From: an uncultured Lachnospiraceae bacterium
Lineage (GTDB): Bacteria; Bacillota; Clostridia; Lachnospirales; Lachnospiraceae
Length of the DNA stretch: 7,354 nucleotides
Direction of reading: 5' to 3'
NCBI GenBank assembly: GCA_946409475.1
Contig: CAMJWQ010000173.1
Span: forward strand, 1-7,354
Shown: one piece after another, positions 1 through 5,717 of the stretch
Layout of the letters: each line of letters starts with the position of its first letter
Numbering within the stretch: the first letter of the stretch is position 1
Position numbers and translations under genes: made by a program
The notes under the pieces: generated by a model
Told to the model about the DNA's origin: nothing
Database searches by the model: none
Seen by the model: the letters and a program-made list of their open reading frames with translations, nothing else

Positions 1-684
1 CATCAAACCATAGAGAAACAAAAGGTTATTAGAAAAGTGGAATTAAATGAAATGCAGGAGCAGATGAAGCCGCATTTTTTATATAATACGCTGGACTCCA
101 TCGAAGCCCTGGCAATGATGGGGGAAAACCAAAAGGTATGTGAATTGGTGGAAGCATTGGGTGACTTTTATAGAAAAAGCGTCAGTAAGGGAAGAGAAAT
201 GTTATCCCTGGAGGAAGAAATAAAAATTGTGGAAGATTATATTCGAATAATGAAAATCCGGTTTAGTAATACCTTTGTGGAAGAAATTCATGTGGACCGG
301 AGATGCTTGCATTATCAGCTGCCTAAGCTGACGCTGCAGCCATTAGTGGAAAATATGTTTCAGCATGGAATTCGTGAAAAAGAAGAGATGGGACATATTT
401 TTATAGGAGCTGAAGAAGAGGACACGCGTTTACATATCTGGGTAAAGGATGATGGAGCGGGAATTCCCGACAAGGTAATGCGGGAGCTGCTAAATAAAGA
501 CAGTAAATACAGGGGAAGGAGCTTTGGCCTCAGGGGAACAATTGAAAGAATGAAAATTGTGTTCGGAAAAGGGTTTGCCTATCATATTGATAACGGTACC
601 TATACGGAGATACATTTTTATATTGATTTAAACAGTATTAAGAAAGGGGTAGACAATGGAGGTATTGAAAGTTATTTTGGTTGA
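1..684 (+). CDS. Sensor histidine kinase, YesM-like (5' partial)
   Basis: C-terminal catalytic part of a membrane sensor kinase that would autophosphorylate on histidine and pass the phosphate to the regulator encoded next. The frame is open from base 1, so the GTG at 37 is an internal valine and not the start; 227 residues are visible. The phospho-acceptor motif PHFLYNTLD has its His codon at 73-75, as in the His_kinase family of YesM/LytS-type kinases. A HATPase_c domain follows: N box PLVENMFQHG with Asn at 352-354, G1 box DDGAGIP from 448, and a G2-like segment SFGLRG from 520. The sensor and HAMP parts lie upstream of the window. The 3' end overlaps the regulator gene by 29 bp, which suggests translational coupling. 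The family call is secure; the signal sensed cannot be seen and is inferred from the neighbours to be an arabinose-containing oligosaccharide. Confidence 0.95.
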   Translation, partial: HQTIEKQKVIRKVELNEMQEQMKPHFLYNTLDSIEALAMMGENQKVCELVEALGDFYRKSVSKGREMLSLEEEIKIVEDYIRIMKIRFSNTFVEEIHVDRRCLHYQLPKLTLQPLVENMFQHGIREKEEMGHIFIGAEEEDTRLHIWVKDDGAGIPDKVMRELLNKDSKYRGRSFGLRGTIERMKIVFGKGFAYHIDNGTYTEIHFYIDLNSIKKGVDNGGIESYFG

Positions 685-2257
685 TGATGAGATGCTGATT
701 AGAAAGTCACTGCGTATGAAAATAGATTCGGAGAGGCTTGGGCTCAATATCATTGCAGAATTTTCAAATTCCAAAAAAGCTCTCGATAAAATAAGGGAAT
801 TGGAACCGGATATTGTTATTACGGATATATGTATGCCGGGAATGGACGGTATTGAATTCAGCGGGGAATGTATTCAAATATTTCCGCAGATTAAGGTGAT
901 TATACTCACGGGATATGATGAATTTAATTATGCCATGCGCAGTATCAAAGTAGGGGTAGCAGACTTTTTATTAAAGCCGGTACAGGCAGAAGCACTGAAT
1001 GCGGCCCTGCAAAAGATAAGAAAGAAAATATTTGAGGAAAGAAGCAAAAAGGAAGAACGGAAAAAACTGGAGGGACAGATTAAGGAAAACATACCGGTTT
1101 TTCGGGAAAAATATTTAAATCAAATGATAAAGGAAAAAGTAAATAATGATGTTTTCCGGCAAAAGCTGGAGTCTTATGAAATCCGCTTAAACCCCGGTGA
1201 TTTTTCCATTCAGACAGCAATTATTGAGATTAAGCCCGGAAAATCGTCCGATGAAGAGTATACCGATATTATTTTATATATTAAGGCAAGAGAATTGATA
1301 GAAAAGTTTTTCGTCAGTGATGATTATATGATTTTTTTCCGGGATGAGCTGGGACGAATTGTTGTGGTAAACAATAATACGGATATTCCCTTTGTAGAGT
1401 GTCTGGATTTGTTTCGAAAAATGATTATAACAAGATTAAAGTGTTATATCAATATAGGAATCAGCTTAAAGAAAGAAGACTATAGTAAATTTGGAAATGC
1501 ATACCGTGAAGCAATTGAGGCGCTGAACTTTGGGATCGCTGATGGAGAAAATTGTATTATTTGTTATTCCAATATAGGAAACCTGGATATTGAAGTTTCG
1601 GGAGAAGAAGAACAAATATGGAAAGAAATCATGTCCTATGTGAAAAACGGTGCAGTGGAAAAAATTGACAAACGGTTACAGGAATTATGGAAAATATATG
1701 AAAAAGATAACGTTAACGGAATAGAAAAAGCAAAGATCAGAATTGGTGACATATATTCATGGTGCTTGAAAACAACGGTAAGTATGAAAATAGACAATTA
1801 CCATGGAAGGTTAAAGGGCCTGGATGAGGTATATGAGAAAGCTCCGGATTTTGCGGAGATGTATTTATCGGCTAAAAATACGCTTTTATCCATTGCGGGA
1901 GAAATAGCCCGGAAAAATGAGACGGAAAAGGGCGACTTAATAAATTCCATACAAAGATATATGAAAAAAATTATGAATGACCCTAATTTGAGTATGAGTG
2001 ATGTGGCAGGACATTTTTATATCAGCTCAGGATATATGGGAAGGCTGTTTAAAAGATTTCTGGGGAAAACATACGGTGAATATCTTTCGGAAATACGCTT
2101 GCATAAGGCAAAGGATTTACTGTTACATACTAATCTAAAGGCATATGAGATTGGAGAAAGAATAGGCATTACGGATGCACATTATTTAAGCATCTGGTTT
2201 AAAAAAATGAGCGGGTATTCACTGAGTGAATTTAGAAAAGGTAAGAAAAGTGAATAA
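656..2257 (+). CDS. Response regulator, REC + AraC-type HTH (YesN-like)
   Basis: A 533-residue cytoplasmic transcription factor, the likely partner of the kinase it overlaps. The N-terminal receiver domain (about 1-122) has the acidic pair D10/D11, the phospho-acceptor D57 in TDICMPGMDG, T85 in ILTGYDEF and K107 in LLKP, so all key receiver residues are present. A middle region of about 300 residues has no motif I can name; this is usual for YesN-type regulators. The C-terminal AraC/XylS domain (about 428-530) has two helix-turn-helices, near 446-467 (LSMSDVAGHFYISSGYMGRL) and 496-520 (AYEIGERIGITDAHYLSIWF). The ATG at 656 is preceded by AAAGGGG about six bases upstream and aligns the first beta strand KVILVDD as expected. 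Its probable target is the promoter just downstream at 2307-2335. Direct control of that promoter is inferred. Confidence 0.96.
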   Translation: MEVLKVILVDDEMLIRKSLRMKIDSERLGLNIIAEFSNSKKALDKIRELEPDIVITDICMPGMDGIEFSGECIQIFPQIKVIILTGYDEFNYAMRSIKVGVADFLLKPVQAEALNAALQKIRKKIFEERSKKEERKKLEGQIKENIPVFREKYLNQMIKEKVNNDVFRQKLESYEIRLNPGDFSIQTAIIEIKPGKSSDEEYTDIILYIKARELIEKFFVSDDYMIFFRDELGRIVVVNNNTDIPFVECLDLFRKMIITRLKCYINIGISLKKEDYSKFGNAYREAIEALNFGIADGENCIICYSNIGNLDIEVSGEEEQIWKEIMSYVKNGAVEKIDKRLQELWKIYEKDNVNGIEKAKIRIGDIYSWCLKTTVSMKIDNYHGRLKGLDEVYEKAPDFAEMYLSAKNTLLSIAGEIARKNETEKGDLINSIQRYMKKIMNDPNLSMSDVAGHFYISSGYMGRLFKRFLGKTYGEYLSEIRLHKAKDLLLHTNLKAYEIGERIGITDAHYLSIWFKKMSGYSLSEFRKGKKSE

Positions 2258-2278
2258 AGGATTTCAAAATGTTGCAAT

Positions 2279-2306
2279 AGTGAATGATTTAGTGAAGATA
2301 ATGAAT
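2279..2306 (+). promoter_or_regulatory. AGTGAAT-like direct repeats, candidate regulator-binding sites
   Basis: Three similar heptamers lie just upstream of the promoter: AGTGAAT at 2279-2285, AGTGAAG at 2291-2297 and AATGAAT at 2300-2306. The first and third are 21 bp apart, two helical turns. Two further exact AGTGAAT copies sit in the end of the regulator gene (2225-2231, 2249-2255). AraC-family proteins commonly bind direct repeats on one DNA face next to the -35 region, so these are candidate sites for the regulator encoded upstream. The repeats are seen directly; the binding is inferred. The DNA is AT-rich and the motif is short, so chance is possible. Confidence 0.35.
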
Positions 2307-2335
2307 TTAGTAAGCTGAGGAAAAAATTGTATAAT
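2307..2335 (+). promoter_or_regulatory. Probable sigma-A-type promoter of the transport operon
   Basis: A perfect -10 hexamer TATAAT lies at 2330-2335. A poor -35 element TTAGTA (2307-2312) sits 17 bp upstream and matches TTGACA at only three of six positions. A weak -35 beside upstream repeats fits a promoter needing an activator, as expected for an AraC-type regulator. Transcription would start near 2342, leaving about 70 nt of leader before the binding-protein gene. No catabolite-repression (cre) consensus is visible between 2258 and 2414. Confidence 0.5.
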
Positions 2336-2357
2336 AATTGAAACAATAATTATTGTA
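2330..2357. repeat. Interrupted dyad over the -10 box and probable start site
   Basis: Two arms, TATAATAATT (2330-2339) and AATTATTGTA (2348-2357), are inverted repeats matching at nine of ten positions around an 8-bp centre. Nested in this region is a perfect 14-bp palindrome, ACAATAATTATTGT (2343-2356). The position over the -10 element and probable start site is where a repressor would block RNA polymerase. In RNA only part of it would be transcribed, so a DNA operator is likelier than an RNA hairpin. The arms are almost all A/T, which raises the chance of coincidence. Confidence 0.35.
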
Positions 2358-2414
2358 AAAATAAGAGGAATAGCTATTCGGCAGTAATTACTAAAATAAA
2401 ATTGGGAGGTTTAT

Positions 2415-3800
2415 ATGAAGCTCAGAATGAAGAAATTAGGCGCATTGTTCCTGAGTATAGCTATTGCAACGCAATTGACGGGCTGCGGAAGCGGCAGTTC
2501 CGGTGATACAAAAACAGCGTCAAATGATGCGGCTGCAAACGATGCGGCTGCAAGTGATACGGCTGAGGCCGAAGAACAGGCTGCGGATACGGAATCGGAG
2601 GAAGAGATTACGATAACCATTTGGCATCAATCTGTAACCGATACGGATCCGGTTAAAAGGATAATTGAAGATTCCGTAGAGGATTATCATGAATTACATC
2701 CAAATGTTACCATCGTTCAGGAAGGTGTAACAGGGGAACAGTATAAAACAAAGATTAAAACTGCCTTCGTGGCAGGAGAAGCTCCTGACATAGCGTATAT
2801 GTTTGGCGGAGGAAGCTTCGTTAAGCCGTACATAGATGCCGGTTATCTGCTTCCTATTGACGAATACCTTACAGATGATATAAAAGAAAAAATTATGGAC
2901 GGAATGCTGGAAAATTGTAAGTATAACGGAAAGATATATACATTGCCGACCATAACATTCCTGGCGAACCTTTACTGCAACACGGAAATGTTTGAAGAGG
3001 CAGGAGCGGATTACCCTACAAACTGGGAAGAATTGCTGGAGGCTGTCGACAAGCTTAAGGCAGCAGGCTATACACCCGTTATTCTTGGCGAAAAGGACAG
3101 ATGGCCGGGAATGTACTGGTATGATATTGTATCTGCCAGACAGGTTGGAAATGAAGCAATACAGGAAGCCTTTGCAGATCCTGCGAAATTTAACAGTGAG
3201 GGATTTATAAAAGCAGCTGAAAAGATGCAGGAGCTTGTTAAAGCGGGGGCTTTTAATGAAACCATGTTAAGCATGAGCTATGATGAAATGGTTTCCGGTT
3301 TTGCGGCAGGACAGGGAGCCATGATATTCCAGGCTAACTGGATACATCCTAATTTTGAGGATGAAGCGGCAGTTACAAACGGTAAAGTAAAAGCGATTGC
3401 GTTCCCCGTATTTGCAGACGGAACAGGTACGGCAACCGAGTTCTCAGGAGGCGGTACCGACGGATACTACATAAATGCGGAAACAGAGCATCCAAAAGAA
3501 GCAGCCGAATATCTGGCATATTTAAGTGAACGTATCGGGGTTGAAGGATACCAGGACGGTGCCGGACTCCCCTGCTGGGATGCTTCCAATGTAGATACCA
3601 GCAGTCTTTCGGTATTAAATCAGGAATCTGCTGAATTAATGGCTACGGGAACCTCCTATATTACCTGGTGGGATAACATTCTTTCCGCAGATGATTCCGA
3701 GACATATAAGAATTTGGTTGCGGAATTACTGGCTCTTAAAATAACCCCTGAGGATTTTGGAGCAAAAATGGCAGAATTGCAGCCGTCCGAACTTTATTAA
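2415..3800 (+). CDS. Sugar ABC transporter substrate-binding lipoprotein (CUT1 family)
   Basis: A 461-residue extracellular lipoprotein that captures an oligosaccharide and delivers it to the two permeases encoded next. It starts with a lipoprotein signal peptide: basic KLRMKK, a hydrophobic stretch (8-19) and a lipobox LTGC with the lipidated Cys at 24. A flexible Asp/Ala/Glu-rich linker (25-62) follows, then the mature domain beginning ITITIWHQSV, typical of family 1 solute-binding proteins. Other family-like segments are VAGEAPDIAYMFGGGS and, in the C-terminal half, FSGGGTDGYYI. The length fits the family. The ATG is supported by GGGAGG at 2404-2409, five bases upstream. The ligand cannot be read from the sequence; the GH51 gene downstream points to arabino- or arabinoxylo-oligosaccharides. 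It is the first gene after the probable promoter at 2307-2335. Confidence 0.95.
   Translation: MKLRMKKLGALFLSIAIATQLTGCGSGSSGDTKTASNDAAANDAAASDTAEAEEQAADTESEEEITITIWHQSVTDTDPVKRIIEDSVEDYHELHPNVTIVQEGVTGEQYKTKIKTAFVAGEAPDIAYMFGGGSFVKPYIDAGYLLPIDEYLTDDIKEKIMDGMLENCKYNGKIYTLPTITFLANLYCNTEMFEEAGADYPTNWEELLEAVDKLKAAGYTPVILGEKDRWPGMYWYDIVSARQVGNEAIQEAFADPAKFNSEGFIKAAEKMQELVKAGAFNETMLSMSYDEMVSGFAAGQGAMIFQANWIHPNFEDEAAVTNGKVKAIAFPVFADGTGTATEFSGGGTDGYYINAETEHPKEAAEYLAYLSERIGVEGYQDGAGLPCWDASNVDTSSLSVLNQESAELMATGTSYITWWDNILSADDSETYKNLVAELLALKITPEDFGAKMAELQPSELY
2523..2567 (+). repeat. 15-bp tandem repeat coding the lipoprotein linker
   Basis: Three in-frame copies of a 15-bp unit (2523-2537, 2538-2552, 2553-2567). 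The first two differ at one base, AATGATGCGGCTGCA against AACGATGCGGCTGCA, and the third is diverged. They encode NDAAA-NDAAA-SDTAE, residues 37-51, in the flexible tether between the lipid anchor and the binding domain. In-frame expansion by slipped replication is the simplest origin and would only change tether length. Confidence 0.75.
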
Positions 3801-3818
3801 TAAAATGATAAATGAAAT

Positions 3819-3850
3819 ACATAAGGACTGCCATGCGGTAGTCCTTATGT
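3819..3850 (+). promoter_or_regulatory. Strong intercistronic stem-loop between binding protein and permease
   Basis: A 14-bp stem pairs 3819-3832 with 3837-3850 (ACATAAGGACTGCC against GGTAGTCCTTATGT, one G-U wobble) around the four-base loop ATGC. It starts 18 bases after the binding-protein stop and ends 16 bases before the permease ATG. No T-run follows (TGTAAGTGG), so it is not a classical intrinsic terminator. A hairpin here in binding-protein operons commonly protects the upstream mRNA from 3' decay or partly stops transcription, giving more binding protein than permease. That role is inferred; the stem is seen directly. Confidence 0.7.
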
Positions 3851-3866
3851 TGTAAGTGGAGAAAAT

Positions 3867-4742
3867 ATGAATAAAATATTATCAAATAAGAAAGTCATAT
3901 GTTTGTTCTTATTTCCTACATTATTACTGACAGCAGTTATTATTGTAATACCTATTTTTATATCGGGTTACTATAGCCTGCTGGATTGGGATGGGATAGG
4001 AAAAGGAATATTTATCGGATTGGATAACTATAAAGAGCTGATAAAAGACGGCAGATTTTTAAATTCTATAAAGAATTCATTGTTATTCGCTGCATTTTCC
4101 CTTTTTCTTCAAATTCCATTTTCGTTATTATTGGCAATTATCGTTGCAAATGTGAAAAAGGGAGAAAAATTCTACCGTACGGCTTATTTTATTCCCGTTA
4201 TTATTTCCACGGTTGTAATCGGACAGCTGTGGCAAAAAATTTATAATGGAGATTACGGATTATTAAACTCATTATTAGGTATTGCAGGACTTGATAATCT
4301 GCAGCAGGATTGGCTTGGACAGGAGAAGACGGCATTAATCTGCAGCTTCATACCCATATTGTGGCAATATGTAGGCTATCATATGCTCATCATGTACGCC
4401 GGAGTAAAATCATTATCTACGGAAATATATGAAGCGGCACGCATAGACGGTGCAAGCAATACCCAAATTGCATTTCGAATTACCATACCATTATTGAAGC
4501 CTATCTTAAAAGTATGCGTAACGTTCTCATTGATTGGAGCATTAAAGGTCTTTGACTTAATATATGTATTGACGAACGGAGGTCCCTTTTTTTCGACAGA
4601 GGTGCCCAGTATCTATATGTATACGACAATTTTTGACTCCTTTAACTATGGCTATGGCAGTGCTATTTCCATTTTTATTATTTTGGAATGTCTGGTGTTT
4701 ACCATGCTGCTAAATCTGTTTTTCAGGGGAAAGGAGGTATAG
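3867..4742 (+). CDS. Sugar ABC transporter permease 1 (MalF/AraP-like, CUT1)
   Basis: A 291-residue inner-membrane protein, one half of the translocation channel for the oligosaccharide. Hydrophobic segments lie near residues 11-33, 71-95, 106-124, 155-177, 212-232 and 264-286, giving the usual six-helix binding-protein-dependent permease (BPD_transp_1). The cytoplasmic EAA loop that docks with the ATPase is clear at about 189-211: EAARIDGASN followed by FRITIPLLKP. The segment ALKVFDLIYVLTNGGP (225-240) is characteristic of the MalF/UgpA side of CUT1 pairs. The ATG has a modest GGAG (3858-3861) five bases upstream, weaker than the sites of its neighbours, and lies after the stem-loop at 3819-3850, so it may be made at a lower level than the binding protein. 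It ends three bases before the next gene. Confidence 0.95.
   Translation: MNKILSNKKVICLFLFPTLLLTAVIIVIPIFISGYYSLLDWDGIGKGIFIGLDNYKELIKDGRFLNSIKNSLLFAAFSLFLQIPFSLLLAIIVANVKKGEKFYRTAYFIPVIISTVVIGQLWQKIYNGDYGLLNSLLGIAGLDNLQQDWLGQEKTALICSFIPILWQYVGYHMLIMYAGVKSLSTEIYEAARIDGASNTQIAFRITIPLLKPILKVCVTFSLIGALKVFDLIYVLTNGGPFFSTEVPSIYMYTTIFDSFNYGYGSAISIFIILECLVFTMLLNLFFRGKEV
4731..4737 (+). promoter_or_regulatory. Ribosome binding site of permease 2, inside permease 1
   Basis: AAGGAGG, a near-perfect anti-16S match, overlaps the last codons of permease 1 and lies eight bases before the GTG at 4746. It supports that GTG as the true start and suggests that translation of the two channel halves is coupled. 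Confidence 0.8.
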
Positions 4743-4745
4743 ATA

Positions 4746-5576
4746 GTGAGAAAAAAGAATTGGAAAAGTGGTATTTTACATATATTTTTACTGGCCTTTG
4801 CCGTTGTACAGATATATCCCTTATTTTGGCTGCTTACATTCTCCCTGAAGGATAATGTTGAAATATTTGGCGGTAATATTGCCGGCCTGCCTCATAAATG
4901 GAAGATTGAAAATTATGAAAACGCCATAGGAGAGGCTAAGGTTTTGAGCTATTTCTTTAACAGCGTTTTAGTAACAGGCCTTACCATCATAATAGTAATT
5001 ATTTTCTCGGCCACAGCGGCCTATGCCATCCAAAGAATGATTTGGAAGGGACGGCAGGCTGTCATGAAAATTATTCTGCTTGGCTTAATGATTCCGATAC
5101 ATGCAGCTTTATTACCTTTATTTATGATTTTGAAGAGCCTGCATTTATTAAATTCCTATTTCGCATTAATTATTCCGTATACGGCCTTTGGCCTTCCTAT
5201 GGCGGTGTACATTATTGCCAGCTTTCTGGCCTCAATTCCAAGAGAGCTGGAGGAAGCCGCAGCAATTGACGGCTGCGGAACAATCAGGATATTTGGCTCG
5301 GTAATTTTCCCGCTGGTGAAGCCCGCTTTAGCAACAGTAGCAATTTTTACATATATTTCTTCCTGGAATGAATTGATGTTTGCGGTAACCTTTGTCAGTA
5401 AACAACAGTATAAGACTCTGACAGTGGGGATTATGTCAATGGTGGGGGCATATACGACAAAGTGGGGTCAAATCGGAGCCGGACTGGTGATTGCAACAAT
5501 CCCGACGATCATTATATATTTATTATTAAGCGATCAGGTCCAAAAGAGCCTGGTTGAGGGTGCCGTAAAAGGATAG
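4746..5576 (+). CDS. Sugar ABC transporter permease 2 (MalG/AraQ-like, CUT1)
   Basis: A 276-residue inner-membrane protein, the partner channel half of permease 1. Hydrophobic segments near 10-32, 70-92, 107-129, 138-162, 186-205 and 243-262 give six helices. The EAA loop is at about 169-193 (EEAAAIDGCGTIRIFG, then FPLVKP). The C-terminus QKSLVEGAVKG matches the conserved tail of the MalG/AraQ group. It starts with GTG, three bases after the permease 1 stop, behind a strong AAGGAGG site. No ATP-binding subunit gene follows, so the transporter probably uses a shared ATPase encoded elsewhere, as CUT1 systems of this group do with MsmX in Bacillus subtilis. The gene order binding protein, permease, permease, GH51 is similar to the B. 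subtilis araNPQ-abfA arrangement. Confidence 0.95.
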   Translation: MRKKNWKSGILHIFLLAFAVVQIYPLFWLLTFSLKDNVEIFGGNIAGLPHKWKIENYENAIGEAKVLSYFFNSVLVTGLTIIIVIIFSATAAYAIQRMIWKGRQAVMKIILLGLMIPIHAALLPLFMILKSLHLLNSYFALIIPYTAFGLPMAVYIIASFLASIPRELEEAAAIDGCGTIRIFGSVIFPLVKPALATVAIFTYISSWNELMFAVTFVSKQQYKTLTVGIMSMVGAYTTKWGQIGAGLVIATIPTIIIYLLLSDQVQKSLVEGAVKG

Positions 5577-5607
5577 TGAACGAAGAACATTAAGAATGCG
5601 TCAGACT

Positions 5608-5693
5608 TATGTCATTAGGAGAGCTTATGCATAGACCTGCAAAACCCTTTTACCGGGATACCGGATTTCATATTGGCCGCAGGGAATGACATA
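5608..5693. repeat. 9-bp inverted repeat flanking a leader region before GH51
   Basis: TATGTCATT (5608-5616) and AATGACATA (5685-5693) are perfect inverted repeats 68 bases apart. They enclose a short open frame with its own ribosome binding site. In mRNA they could close a long stem whose 3' arm ends ten bases before the GH51 ribosome binding site. The match is seen; any folding or regulatory role is inferred, and a 9-bp match over this distance may be chance. Confidence 0.25.
5627..5689 (+). CDS. Possible 20-codon leader peptide
   Basis: A 20-residue open frame, MHRPAKPFYRDTGFHIGRRE, starts at an ATG with a good AGGAG site (5617-5621) five bases upstream and stops 28 bases before the GH51 start. 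I recognise no family. It lies in the 141-bp gap between permease 2 and GH51. Its stop codon falls inside the 3' arm of the inverted repeat at 5608-5693, so a ribosome finishing it would open that stem. It could be a translated leader, a remnant of a lost gene, or chance. The strong ribosome site is the only real support. Confidence 0.2.
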   Translation: MHRPAKPFYRDTGFHIGRRE

Positions 5694-5702
5694 GAGGCGG
5701 AC

Positions 5703-5707
5703 AGGAG
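5703..5707 (+). promoter_or_regulatory. Ribosome binding site fixing the GH51 start
   Basis: AGGAG lies ten bases before the ATG at 5718. It favours that ATG over an in-frame TTG at 5673, which has no ribosome site and would add 15 residues not expected in GH51 enzymes. Confidence 0.75.
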
Positions 5708-5717
5708 ATTATTTAAT

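Noticed and set aside
37..39. GTG as the start of the kinase gene
   Set aside because: The frame is open to base 1, and the GTG lies only 12 codons before the phospho-accepting His, inside the domain that should extend further upstream.
2411..2620. Minus-strand open frame over the lipoprotein signal and linker
   Set aside because: It is the antisense shadow of the low-complexity Ala/Asp/Glu linker; the Ser/Ala-rich product has no independent support.
5042..5269. Plus-strand open frame inside permease 2, and similar frames inside the binding-protein and GH51 genes
   Set aside because: They overlap strongly supported genes in other frames, have no clear ribosome sites and match no family I recognise.
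5673..5717. In-frame TTG upstream start that would lengthen the GH51 protein by 15 residues
   Set aside because: It has no ribosome site, while the ATG at 5718 has AGGAG ten bases upstream and gives the usual GH51 N-terminus and length.
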